Source: Candidatus Bathyarchaeia archaeon
Lineage (GTDB): Archaea; Thermoproteota; Bathyarchaeia; Bathyarchaeales; DTEX01
Direction: 5' to 3'
Assembly (NCBI GenBank): GCA_038882715.1
Contig: JAVZNR010000011.1
Location: 1-57,585 of the forward strand
DNA: 57,585 bases
This document shows, in pieces, positions 1 to 8,908 of this stretch. Below the pieces are notes generated by a model. It was given only the letters and a program-made list of their open reading frames with translations, did no database searches and was not told the origin of the DNA. Both the position numbers and the translations under genes were made by a program. Within the stretch, counting starts at the first letter, position 1. Every line of letters begins with the position of its first letter.

Positions 1-2706
1 TCGTAGGAAATGTTTATTCTTCCCTCGCAAAAGGTACGGTATCTGGAAGCCGTAGAGATTCGGCTGCATGGAGAAGCCTCCTCTACTAAACCAATACCTA
101 TCGAAATCTGGAACAGCGTATCCGTATTCTTCGGAAATATAGCGATTGTCCTCATAGTCTTTCAGTATCCACTCAGCGATCCTCGAATATGGATCCACTA
201 AGCCGCATAAAATTAAGTGTATAGCGCCCTCCAGCGTCTCACGTATCCATCCAATATCGCGCCCCCGTCTGTCAACCCTCGAAGGAATATATGGCACCCA
301 TGTTCCATCCCTAAGCTTAACTGCAGGGCTCCTAACCATGGCTTCCATAATACCTGCAAGCAAATCCTCCCTGTATGCTTCAGCCTCCTTCCTTAATCTT
401 TCAGCCTCAGGGTGATTTATTTCGCTCAAGACCTCTGCTACAGATTTAAGCCCCCTGTAAGCGTGGGCGTTCGTCACAATCCAATGCCAGAATTCTCTGA
501 CATCCTCTAGGGAGCCGGGAGGCAGAAAACCATATTCAATAACCTTTTTACCGTTAATTGTCTTCATGGTTGCTTTTCTCTCCTCAATTATCCAGTTACA
601 TGCCTCAACTAGATTTGACGCGACTCTTCTAAGCCACTCTTCATTGCGCGTATGTTTATAATGTTCCGCAAAAGCCCATAAAACCCAACCATGATGCTGA
701 CCATAATCTCCACATTCATAGCCTCCTGCGCCGAAGAATACACCTTTAGCTGTAGAGTATTTTCCAGTCATAACGGCTGTTCCCTGATAACGTATAAAGA
801 CATCTAACCTGCGCTCCGCTTCATCATAAAGCCCCCTCCGATCAAGCTCGCTTATAACCATCGCGCTTTCATTGGCGAAAACACCGTAATTAAATGAGCT
901 TACTCTACACATGTATCTCTGTGATCCAGGCTCTTTATCGTCAGTTATATGCACGTGGCTCAGAAAGGCTTTGTAAAAATTATTTAGCCATTTCTCCGGA
1001 ACATTAATCTGCGTTCCTCGACTGAGTAAACTCCTCCAATACTGAATTACCCTTTCCTTCTCTTCCTCGAAATCTAAACTTTTAAGCCTACTTATCTCAA
1101 GGTTTTCAAGCGGGGTTATTGAGGGGATCTTGACGTACACCGTGTGTTTTTCGCCGGGACTAAGATTCAAAACGTAAACAAGGGAACCGTCTGAATCTTT
1201 AACTTCCCCTCGTCTACATGCATCCAGAATATATCTGAGCCTTTTAGTCGGATAACTTTGACACAGCGCATAAACAAATCCATTCTCGTATTTAAGTTGC
1301 TCCTCTATACCTTCAGCATCACGCCAATTATTCTTACACAACGATGATATTTTAAGGCATACGGTTTTCGGAGAAAGCCTCTGGGAGAAAAGCGTTATTT
1401 TCATCAAACATACGACTGGATCATCACCGTCTATCATCTCCTCCCCTTTAAGATCCTCAAGCAGGTTCTTTAACAGCAGCGTTGCGAAAGCTTCTTGTTC
1501 AAAAACTATGCCATCTTCAATCCACTTGGCGTGTACGATCGGCAGGTATTCATCCTCTAACCATCTTTCCTCTGGTTCTCTATCTGGAAAACCGAACCTA
1601 TAAGCGATGGTATCCCCATCCCACAACAACCTATCAGAGCACTTTCCCTTCACCCTTATATTCCAAAGTTTCGGTATGAAGACTGTGCCTCTCGTATCGA
1701 CCCCAATCTTCTGCCTTCGACCCTTACATCCCAGAATAAAATGTATGCTCTTTTTCTTAGCAGGCATCTCTTTCCAAGCCCTTTCAAGGCTTTGTTCAGG
1801 CATTTTATCGATCATATCATATACGGTTGCTAATCTTTTCTCACTTAACATGCTACTGTAAGCTTTGAGACTTAGGTTTTCAGAGGACTCTGAAACTAAA
1901 ACATTATAATCTCTTATCAGGATAGCCCCTTCCCTCTCAAGATCCTTCATCGAGAAAGAAAAGCTGAAAGCAGCGGATCTAACAGTAACTATGGTTTCAT
2001 CAAAACTTTTCGGTTTCCCGCTGTAAGTATACCATATTTCCGCCCTAATCCCGTCGGTTTCATCATTCTCAATCTTTGAGGACCAAGAATTCTTAGACAG
2101 GATTTCTACTTTACTGTTAGGGTTAAGCGGTCTTAAGTTCTCTAACTCTCCATTAAAGACCTCAATGAACCCGTCCCAGACCCTTTTCCCATCTGATCCG
2201 CATCCCCATTCGACAGAGACTTCCGTCAGCTTCCAAGTGGAATCAGTATAAACTTCGAAGCTCTTGATTCCATGTAAATCCTTAGAGGAAAGAACCCTAA
2301 CCTTCAGTGTCCTACGATACTTCACGTCATAATCAGTAAACTCCGGAAATTCCCTAGTTAGAGGCTTAAATGTAAAAAGCAACGCGTCTCCTTCTTCGCT
2401 TAAATCGAATTCTGCGTCTTTCCACTGCCCATTGTAAAGATCATCTATGGGAAGCCATCCTGAGAAGCCAGCGCCCGCCTGCTCAAACCTGAACTTAGGC
2501 CAATTACTCTGCCAATACTGCACCTTAAAATCCTCTTTATTCAAATCAGTTAATGTACGCTCAAATCGTATAATTATCGCGCAGACATCTCTAGGGTCAT
2601 CCCATAAAGCGCCAACCTCCCTAGGATTGAACCATAAACTGCCATATTTCGCAGCATTAACGTAGGCGCCCGCTGCGGGGGAAAACGAGAATTTATTTGC
2701 TAACAT
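1..2706 (-). CDS. Partial large six-hairpin glycosidase-like protein (C-terminus outside window)
   Basis: This reading frame is open on the minus strand from an ATG at 2706 to the window edge, about 902 codons with no stop, so the 3' end is missing. Residues about 1-550 are beta-rich and carry no motif I can name. From about residue 600 onward the sequence is helical with many Trp/Tyr/His, for example FANESAMVISELDRRG near 612 and DYGQHHGWVLWAF near 665, the look of an (alpha/alpha)6 toroid glycosidase. No signal peptide is visible. It lies upstream of tagaturonate epimerase on the same strand, which suggests polysaccharide or glycoside breakdown feeding uronate use. The exact GH family and substrate are not recognised. 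It is surely coding; the glycosidase call is moderately sure. Confidence 0.7.
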   Translation of the reverse strand, partial: MLANKFSFSPAAGAYVNAAKYGSLWFNPREVGALWDDPRDVCAIIIRFERTLTDLNKEDFKVQYWQSNWPKFRFEQAGAGFSGWLPIDDLYNGQWKDAEFDLSEEGDALLFTFKPLTREFPEFTDYDVKYRRTLKVRVLSSKDLHGIKSFEVYTDSTWKLTEVSVEWGCGSDGKRVWDGFIEVFNGELENLRPLNPNSKVEILSKNSWSSKIENDETDGIRAEIWYTYSGKPKSFDETIVTVRSAAFSFSFSMKDLEREGAILIRDYNVLVSESSENLSLKAYSSMLSEKRLATVYDMIDKMPEQSLERAWKEMPAKKKSIHFILGCKGRRQKIGVDTRGTVFIPKLWNIRVKGKCSDRLLWDGDTIAYRFGFPDREPEERWLEDEYLPIVHAKWIEDGIVFEQEAFATLLLKNLLEDLKGEEMIDGDDPVVCLMKITLFSQRLSPKTVCLKISSLCKNNWRDAEGIEEQLKYENGFVYALCQSYPTKRLRYILDACRRGEVKDSDGSLVYVLNLSPGEKHTVYVKIPSITPLENLEISRLKSLDFEEEKERVIQYWRSLLSRGTQINVPEKWLNNFYKAFLSHVHITDDKEPGSQRYMCRVSSFNYGVFANESAMVISELDRRGLYDEAERRLDVFIRYQGTAVMTGKYSTAKGVFFGAGGYECGDYGQHHGWVLWAFAEHYKHTRNEEWLRRVASNLVEACNWIIEERKATMKTINGKKVIEYGFLPPGSLEDVREFWHWIVTNAHAYRGLKSVAEVLSEINHPEAERLRKEAEAYREDLLAGIMEAMVRSPAVKLRDGTWVPYIPSRVDRRGRDIGWIRETLEGAIHLILCGLVDPYSRIAEWILKDYEDNRYISEEYGYAVPDFDRYWFSRGGFSMQPNLYGFQIPYLLRGKNKHFLR

Positions 2707-2804
2707 TTTCTCGACTCCTCATGCCCATGAATCTCTCGTTTTCTCTCCTATAAGTGTTCCTAGATTACAATTTTAAGAGCCGATTCTTGCTTACTACCAA
2801 GCGA

Positions 2805-4406
2805 TTAAGCTTTATTTGCTGGCCTTCGACATGCTAAAAATTCAACGTGCTTTCTGATATGTTTAGAAATAACCTCATAGTATTCTTCTTCTTTGTCTAG
2901 CAAAATTTTTCTGATCCGATCTCTAAAGATCCATTTTCCGTCTTCTCCTCTAGCCGTCAGTACCGAGCCGAATGTAACATGAAGTATTTGTCTCATATCG
3001 CCGTTATTGAGATATGTTTCCTCGAGCTTTTCGTCTGGGACTCCTTCGGGCGGATGGGCTCGCGATGGCTCCGCGCTAATATAGTATGATGCTTTATCTT
3101 TTTCAAAGCTCCTAATGCTGAATTTAACGATTTCGCGAAAGAGATTCGGATCATGTCTCGCTATTATGCGCAGCGACTCCAAGTAGCTGGTTCCAGCGGT
3201 TTTTAGATGAACTATATCGCCAGCTATTCTACCTATAATAGGATATAGAGTGAATTTATCGCTCCCAGAATGAATACTTAATTTATAGGGTCCGAAGTTC
3301 CTCGCTATTAACGCGTGGACCTGAAAGGCTCTTTCAAATTCCTTTAGATCACCTATATAGTCAACTGCCTTTTCAAACCTGCCCACGAACCTAAGGGCTA
3401 GGCTCTGTAAATTTATTTTCAATCTCTTTAACTCCAATGCTATGAAAAGGTGTTCAATTGGATCGGTTGGAGTATCTGTCTCATCGACAGATAGCTCCAG
3501 ATCATACTTTTCGCCCCTGAATAAACTGTCTAAAAGCTCTTTTAGCTTTAGGGTATGAGCTATGGCGGCAGAATATTTTACCGCAGCCCTAAGGAGATTC
3601 TCTCTTGAGAAAGAGAGTTTCAGAAGGATTCTCTCATTCGAATCTTTCACCTCAAAGGTTTTCCCTAAATATCTTTTCAAGATCTCTTCTTTACAGCACT
3701 TCAAACTGCTCCATGGCAGCTGATTAAATTTCTCCTCTAGAATCTGGATAGAATAGCTGTCTGCCCCGTTATCGACGTACTCCGAGGGATCTATAGTATA
3801 CATAGTAAAACCCGCTGCAAAAGCCTCTTTGACATCCTCCTCAGTCTTCAGGTGATCTGCGTCAGCTGCAAAACCATCACGGTAGCCTTCCTGAAAAACC
3901 GCCCAAGTAACATCATCTATAACATCTTGAGGTGATCTGAGGGTACGCTTCATTTCACGTACTGATTGTTGAGCAAGAACAGGAAATATCTCAATGCTAA
4001 GATTGCGTATTGCGCGTACAGCGCGTATATGGCCCGGCGTAGCTAGTCCGATACGGTCACCAGTTCCGATGGCTGGAGTTAAACCTATTGGGGTGGGTCT
4101 AGTATATGGAAAGATCCTCCGTATCTCCACAGCGTTTTGAGCGTTACATGGACATATCTTATAGCTTAAAGACTCATTAAGATCGCCTTCTTCCTCGGAA
4201 AGAAAATTGGCGCAAAAAACGGGAGGCTTCTTCGAAGGATAAATTATGGTTAACTTTCGTTCATATTCTTCCCTCATCAGGAAGAAAACCGCGTTATCCT
4301 TACTTGAAATCGAAGAGACGTAAATTTTCACTTTTCGCCCTTTCTCCTCCAGCGATCTCTTAAATGCTGAAACCTCGCTCCGCACTGGAACCTCCCGAGC
4401 GTTCAT
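2805..4406 (-). CDS. uxaE: Tagaturonate epimerase UxaE
   Basis: UxaE converts D-tagaturonate to D-fructuronate, an isomerising shortcut in galacturonate breakdown known from Thermotoga. The 533-residue length fits the family. Characteristic blocks are GTGDRIGLATPGH (114-126), LAQQSVRE (about 144-151), FQEGYRDGFAADADH (171-185), a SVDETDTPTDP block near 300, SIHSGSDKF near 375 and HVTFGSVL near 488; the His/Asp-rich blocks match the metal-dependent active site region of Thermotoga UxaE as I remember it. It is divergent from the LctP-type permease, with only about 70 bases between the starts, and faces the same way as the glycosidase-like gene. Mannonate dehydratase, a later step of the pathway, is found about 28 kb away. 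Confidence 0.9.
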   Translation of the reverse strand: MNAREVPVRSEVSAFKRSLEEKGRKVKIYVSSISSKDNAVFFLMREEYERKLTIIYPSKKPPVFCANFLSEEEGDLNESLSYKICPCNAQNAVEIRRIFPYTRPTPIGLTPAIGTGDRIGLATPGHIRAVRAIRNLSIEIFPVLAQQSVREMKRTLRSPQDVIDDVTWAVFQEGYRDGFAADADHLKTEEDVKEAFAAGFTMYTIDPSEYVDNGADSYSIQILEEKFNQLPWSSLKCCKEEILKRYLGKTFEVKDSNERILLKLSFSRENLLRAAVKYSAAIAHTLKLKELLDSLFRGEKYDLELSVDETDTPTDPIEHLFIALELKRLKINLQSLALRFVGRFEKAVDYIGDLKEFERAFQVHALIARNFGPYKLSIHSGSDKFTLYPIIGRIAGDIVHLKTAGTSYLESLRIIARHDPNLFREIVKFSIRSFEKDKASYYISAEPSRAHPPEGVPDEKLEETYLNNGDMRQILHVTFGSVLTARGEDGKWIFRDRIRKILLDKEEEYYEVISKHIRKHVEFLACRRPANKA

Positions 4407-4476
4407 AAAGAGACCATCTCAAGCAATAAATTACAGATAAAAATATATTGTGTAACTGCGGCTAAAAGTATTTATC

Positions 4477-6021
4477 GTGGATATATGGATTCAGCCGATA
4501 GATCCCTTGGGAAACTTGTTCCTATCTTTCCTATCAGCATTAGTACCTATTCTGCTACTTATTCTGCTCTTATGCTTATTTAGGATGCCGGGATGGAAAG
4601 CATCTCTGATATCCTCAATCGTATGCTTTATCATCTCGCTTACAGTGTATAGGGCCCCCATCCACATAGCTCTTTTAAGCTATATTTTTGGGCTATCTTT
4701 CGGCATTTGGCCAATATCATGGATAGTTTTAAACGCCATTTTCCTATATGAAGTCTCTGAGGAATGTGGCTGCATAAAGAGCCTTTCCGATTGGATAAAG
4801 GATAGCCTACCGGGCGATAAAGGGTTATATGCCCTCCTCGTATCCTTTCTCTTCGGGGGTCTTATAGAAGGGGTGGACGGATACGGTTTCCCCATAGCTA
4901 TGTCTTCTACGTTGCTTATAAGCCTCGGATTTAAACCGCTTGACGCTGTCTGCATATCGCTTATAGCGAACACGGTAACGGTGCCATTCGCGAGCCTAGG
5001 CGTACCAGTGGAAACTTTAAGCATGGCATCAGGATTAGATGTTAAGGAGATATGTCTACCTCTCTCGTTGCACTTAACCTTAATATCGATGATTATAGCG
5101 CCCCTCATAATTTACATGTCATCGGAGCGCAAAGCTAAGCGCAGGGTTTATGAGGCTAGCATAGTGGCGGGTGCAACATTAGGCGCGTCAATATATCTTG
5201 TGTCGACTTATTTAGACCCTCATTTATCAGGCATATTGGCGCCATTAGCCTCCATGCTATCAACAGTAGTTTATATCAGAGTTAGGCTGGGGGTAAAGGT
5301 TAAATCTATAGGCTTTAAGGGCTGGCTTCCATGGATAATCGTCTCAATTTTAATGGGAGTGGCAGGTTTTAAAGGGCTGCATAGAACATTTGCGGTGAAA
5401 ATATACATGTCAGGTTTACATGAAAAAGTCTTTATACCCCTATACGGCTCAACCTATAGTGCCATATATGAGATCCAGCCGTTGGCGCATGGAACCTTAG
5501 CGTTAATCTCGGCTTTAATAGTGGCATGCATTTTTAGTTTAAAGCCGTCCAAAACGCTAAGGTTATATATAAACGCTTGGAAGAAGATGAAGTACACATT
5601 TTTAACTATAGCGGAAATACTTGGCTTAGCTTTCCTCATGAATTATACGGGCTTATCTTTAACGCTGGGATACTCGCTCTCATACGTGGGACCGCTATTT
5701 CCCATTCTCTCCGGCTTCATAGGATGGATCGGAACCTTTGTGAGCGGATCAGAAACGGGCTCTAACGCCCTATTTGGAAACCTTCAGAGGATAGTGGCCA
5801 TGAAGTGCGGTCTCTCGCCATATTTAACTACGAGCCTAAATGCCGCTGGAGGGGTTTTAGGCAAAATAGTCTCCCTACAGAGCATAACGATTGGTCTCTC
5901 AGCAGCGGGATTAAGGGGAGAAGAAGGCACCGTTATGCTTAAACTGATCGGCTACAGCTTAACATTAACATTTATACTTGGATTAACAGCTTACCTACAA
6001 GCATATCTTTTGCCCCACTAG
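4477..6021 (+). CDS. LctP-family permease (lactate permease-like, possible uronate carrier)
   Basis: This 514-residue polytopic membrane protein has about 12-14 hydrophobic segments. The family signature region FGGLIEGVDGYGFPIA (near 126-142) and the late SGSETGSNALFGN block (near 422-433) place it in the L-lactate permease family, whose known members import lactate and glycolate with protons. The start is GTG at 4477, following an AT-rich leader. It is divergent from uxaE across a 70-base gap, so the two may be co-regulated, and the substrate could be a uronate or another hydroxy acid; that is inference. Family membership is secure and the substrate is not. Confidence 0.85.
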   Translation: MDIWIQPIDPLGNLFLSFLSALVPILLLILLLCLFRMPGWKASLISSIVCFIISLTVYRAPIHIALLSYIFGLSFGIWPISWIVLNAIFLYEVSEECGCIKSLSDWIKDSLPGDKGLYALLVSFLFGGLIEGVDGYGFPIAMSSTLLISLGFKPLDAVCISLIANTVTVPFASLGVPVETLSMASGLDVKEICLPLSLHLTLISMIIAPLIIYMSSERKAKRRVYEASIVAGATLGASIYLVSTYLDPHLSGILAPLASMLSTVVYIRVRLGVKVKSIGFKGWLPWIIVSILMGVAGFKGLHRTFAVKIYMSGLHEKVFIPLYGSTYSAIYEIQPLAHGTLALISALIVACIFSLKPSKTLRLYINAWKKMKYTFLTIAEILGLAFLMNYTGLSLTLGYSLSYVGPLFPILSGFIGWIGTFVSGSETGSNALFGNLQRIVAMKCGLSPYLTTSLNAAGGVLGKIVSLQSITIGLSAAGLRGEEGTVMLKLIGYSLTLTFILGLTAYLQAYLLPH

Positions 6022-6055
6022 GCGCCTAAAATATGAGTACGGGTGAGATCAAGTT

Positions 6056-7282
6056 TCAGAGTTCAAGCATTTTCACTATGGCGTTTACATCAGCCTCCAT
6101 CTCAACTGGTTTTGAATGGATCTTCAAAATAATTTCTGGATCCTTCAACCCATGCCCTGTAAGTATGCAGACAACCACCTCATCTTTATCTATTAGCTTC
6201 GTCCTCGCGAGCTTTATTAGCCCAGCTATAGCTGCGGCGCTGGCCGGCTCAACGAAGATGCCTTCACGTCGAGCCAGGAGCATTTGTGCATCTAATATTT
6301 CTTCATCCGAAACTGTCTCCGCCAAACCATTAGATTCTTTGATGGCTTTAACCGCTTTCTTCCAGTTTACCGGCGAGCCAATCCTTATGGCGGTTGCAAC
6401 TGTCTCAGGGTTCTCAACAAACTTTATTTCGCTTAATTCCCCCTTAAGGAAACCCGCTATGGGCGCGGCCCCCTCAGCCTGTATGCCGATCATTTCGGGC
6501 AGCTTCTCTATCAGCCCAGCGGATTGCAGTTCCTTAAAACCCTTCCATATGGCGCTGATGTTTCCAGCGTTTCCGACAGGAACAATAATTTTATCCGGCA
6601 CATTATGGTTGAGCTGATCCCATATCTCGAAGGCTATTGTTTTCTGCCCCTCAAGCCTATATGGATTTATTGAGTTTAGCAGGTATATTGGACGCGTTAG
6701 GCAGATCCCCTCGATGATCTTTAACGCCTCATCGAAGTTACCCTTTACCTGAATGATCTTGGCGCCATGAGCTATTGCTTGGACAAGTTTCCCAAACGCA
6801 ACTTTACCGGATGGAATAAGCACCATGCATTTCAACCCGGCTCTAGCGGCGTACGCTGCAAGCGAGGCAGAGGTGTTGCCAGTTGAAGCGCACGCAACAT
6901 ACTTCACGCCGAGCTCTAAAGCCTTTGTTACACCAACCGTCATGCCTCTGTCCTTAAATGAGCCGGTTGGATTCTCGCCCTCATTCTTCACATACACATT
7001 TCTCAGATTCACCTCGCAACTAAGTCTAACACATTTGTTTATGCTTGTTCCACCTTCACCCAAGCTCACTATTTTATTTTTATCGCTTATTGGTAATAGT
7101 TCAGCGTACCGCCAAACTGAGAGATCTCTCGACTTCCACTCTAGGGCTATTTCAGGCCTCATTATATCGCTGCTATATTCAATGGAGAGGAGATCCCCGC
7201 ATCTAGAACACCTATAAATAACGTTGTTCGGAGCGTACTCGGCCCCGCAGTTTATGCAAGTCAGGCGATAATGATCGTTCAT
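6056..7282 (-). CDS. thrC: Threonine synthase
   Basis: Fold-type II PLP enzyme converting O-phospho-L-homoserine to threonine. An N-terminal zinc ribbon (C9, C12, C25, C28 from this start) is followed by the PLP lysine in NPTGSFKDRG (K110), the ASTGNTSAS substrate loop and the PVGNAGN phosphate-binding loop. I chose the ATG at 7282 because AGGAG lies about 8 bases upstream of it; an in-frame ATG at 7321 adds 13 residues but lacks such a site. The 408-residue length is normal. It is divergent from a paralogue that lost the catalytic lysine, so this copy is the likely working enzyme. Confidence 0.92.
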   Translation of the reverse strand: MNDHYRLTCINCGAEYAPNNVIYRCSRCGDLLSIEYSSDIMRPEIALEWKSRDLSVWRYAELLPISDKNKIVSLGEGGTSINKCVRLSCEVNLRNVYVKNEGENPTGSFKDRGMTVGVTKALELGVKYVACASTGNTSASLAAYAARAGLKCMVLIPSGKVAFGKLVQAIAHGAKIIQVKGNFDEALKIIEGICLTRPIYLLNSINPYRLEGQKTIAFEIWDQLNHNVPDKIIVPVGNAGNISAIWKGFKELQSAGLIEKLPEMIGIQAEGAAPIAGFLKGELSEIKFVENPETVATAIRIGSPVNWKKAVKAIKESNGLAETVSDEEILDAQMLLARREGIFVEPASAAAIAGLIKLARTKLIDKDEVVVCILTGHGLKDPEIILKIHSKPVEMEADVNAIVKMLEL

Positions 7283-7391
7283 CCCAGTTTCTCCTATAAG
7301 TGCTAAACTTAACCAATTCATTTTTAGCCTATAAAAGTTATTTCAAGGTTCTCAAAAATTATCTTGTGAAGAAGACTAGGTGCCAGCAAAC
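7283..7391. promoter_or_regulatory. Divergent promoter region between thrC and its winged-helix paralogue
   Basis: About 110 bases separate the two divergent starts. The segment is AT-rich (CTATAAAAGTTATTTC near 7328-7343 and AAAAATTATC near 7355) and contains TATA-like sequence usable in both directions. If the winged-helix fusion regulates threonine synthesis, its site should lie here. I see no long palindrome. Confidence 0.4.
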
Positions 7392-8786
7392 ATGCTCATA
7401 TGTGTTGAGTGTGGAGAGAAAGTGGAAGGGGATTTCCCAAGAGACAGATGTCCAAAATGCGGCGGAAGAGGCGCATTAGAATATCAGGTTGACTACGAAA
7501 GGTTAGGGGAAGTAAAATTTGTGGGGGAGTTTTCATTCTGGAGATATAGGGCGCTACTTCCAAAAGTAAAGAACTGCGCAACACTTCATGAAGGTGGGAC
7601 GCCGCTGTATAAAGCTGAGCGTTTAGCGAAGTATATTGGGCTGCCGAAATTATACTTAAAGGATGAGACGAGAAACCCTACGGGCTCCTTTAGGGATAGG
7701 GCTGCGGCGTTAATGGTCTCAAACATGCTGGATCTGGGCTACACGGTAGCTGTATGCGCGTCAAATGGCAACATGGGCGCATCATTATCCGCGTACTGTG
7801 CGAAGTACGGTATTTTATGCCATGTAATAATACCAAAGTATGTAGATATGGGCAAGATGGCTCAAATGATAATATATGCCGCTCTCATTGAAGAGTACGG
7901 CGAAACAGTTGATGAGTCGATGGAGAGAGCTGAGAGAATCGCTGAGGAGACTGGCTGGTATCAGGCTACATCGGCGTTAAACCCGCTCGTTATTGAAGCA
8001 CAGAAGACTATAGCTTTTGAGATAGCTGAACAGATGGGCGTTCCAGACGCTCTTATTGTCCCTATGGGAAGTGGAGGAAACATATATTCCATGTGGAAGG
8101 GCTTCAAGGAACTTAATGATCTGGGTAAGATAAAGGGTTTACCGAGGCTTATTGGGGTTCAATCAAGCGGATGCCCACCCATAGTGAGCGCTTTCCTCGG
8201 AAAAGAGACCGCGCTTGACACTTTATGGACTAAAGCCACAAGCATATTTGTTCTTAACCCGCCAAAGGAAAAACTTGCTATAAAAGCCATAAAGGAGACT
8301 GGCGGGCTTGCTCTCTCTGTGTCTGATCAAGAGATGCTCGAGGCTGAGCGAGAAATCGCTAAAATGGAGGGGTTGTTCGCTGAGCCGGCTAGCTCTGGGA
8401 CAATAGCCGCCCTCAAAAGGCTCATACAAGAGTCCATTATTAGTAGAGATGAAAGCGTTATCTGCTTAATAACTGGGAGCGGACTTAAGGCGACAGATGT
8501 TTTGCAGGCTTTATCGAAGAAACGTAAAATGGCTTTGCTGGAGACGGAGTTTAGTACGAAAGAGAAGATACTGCGTATAATAGCGAGAAAGAAAACGTAT
8601 GGATATGAGATATGGAAGGAGCTGGGTAAAACCATGACTAAAGCAGCCATATATCAGCATCTAAACGATCTGAGAAGCAGAGGCTTAATATCCGTCCAAG
8701 TAAAGAATGGGAGGAAATATTTCACAATAACCCAGAGGGGTAGAAAAGTGCTCGCCGCCATAGACGAAGTAAAAGTGCTCTTGTAG
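7392..8786 (+). CDS. Threonine synthase-like pseudoenzyme fused to a C-terminal PadR-like winged helix
   Basis: The first ~380 residues align by eye with threonine synthase: zinc ribbon CVECG...CPKCGG, NPTGSF block, ASNGNMGAS loop, phosphate-binding PMGSGGN loop and ITGSGLK end. At the Schiff-base position the sequence is SFRDR instead of SFKDR (AGG codon at about 7692), so the PLP-anchoring lysine is absent. The last ~80 residues form a winged helix typical of PadR-like regulators (KILRIIARKKTYGYEIWKEL, then IYQHLNDLRSRGLIS and GRKYFTITQRG). Start: ATG at 7392 has AGGTG 10-14 bases upstream; GTG at 7380 is an alternative. It is divergent from true thrC, so a ligand-sensing transcription regulator of threonine synthesis is plausible. 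It could instead be an enzyme with altered chemistry. Confidence 0.85.
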   Translation: MLICVECGEKVEGDFPRDRCPKCGGRGALEYQVDYERLGEVKFVGEFSFWRYRALLPKVKNCATLHEGGTPLYKAERLAKYIGLPKLYLKDETRNPTGSFRDRAAALMVSNMLDLGYTVAVCASNGNMGASLSAYCAKYGILCHVIIPKYVDMGKMAQMIIYAALIEEYGETVDESMERAERIAEETGWYQATSALNPLVIEAQKTIAFEIAEQMGVPDALIVPMGSGGNIYSMWKGFKELNDLGKIKGLPRLIGVQSSGCPPIVSAFLGKETALDTLWTKATSIFVLNPPKEKLAIKAIKETGGLALSVSDQEMLEAEREIAKMEGLFAEPASSGTIAALKRLIQESIISRDESVICLITGSGLKATDVLQALSKKRKMALLETEFSTKEKILRIIARKKTYGYEIWKELGKTMTKAAIYQHLNDLRSRGLISVQVKNGRKYFTITQRGRKVLAAIDEVKVLL

Positions 8787-8842
8787 AACGAGGACGACAA
8801 AAGACGGTTTAAGATGCTTTAAGCATGCGCACAAAATATTCT

Positions 8843-8867
8843 CTGCTAGACTATTAACATCTAGCAG
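8843..8867. repeat. Inverted repeat, 8-bp arms
   Basis: CTGCTAGA at 8843-8850 and TCTAGCAG at 8860-8867 are exact inverted copies around a 9-base spacer. The element lies just upstream of a TATA-like AGTATTTATT and about 40 bases before the nucleotidyltransferase start. It could be an operator for that gene. Nearby ATGCTTTAAGCAT (8814-8826) is a second short palindrome, closer to the stop of the preceding gene. Confidence 0.45.
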
Positions 8868-8908
8868 GGTAGAAAGTATTTATTCACCAAATATCCTATG
8901 AATCTTGT

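Noticed and set aside
6033-6617. 194-codon open frame on the plus strand opposite threonine synthase
   Set aside because: It lies wholly inside thrC on the other strand, with Ser/Ala/Pro-rich composition and no family resemblance; a shadow of the real gene.
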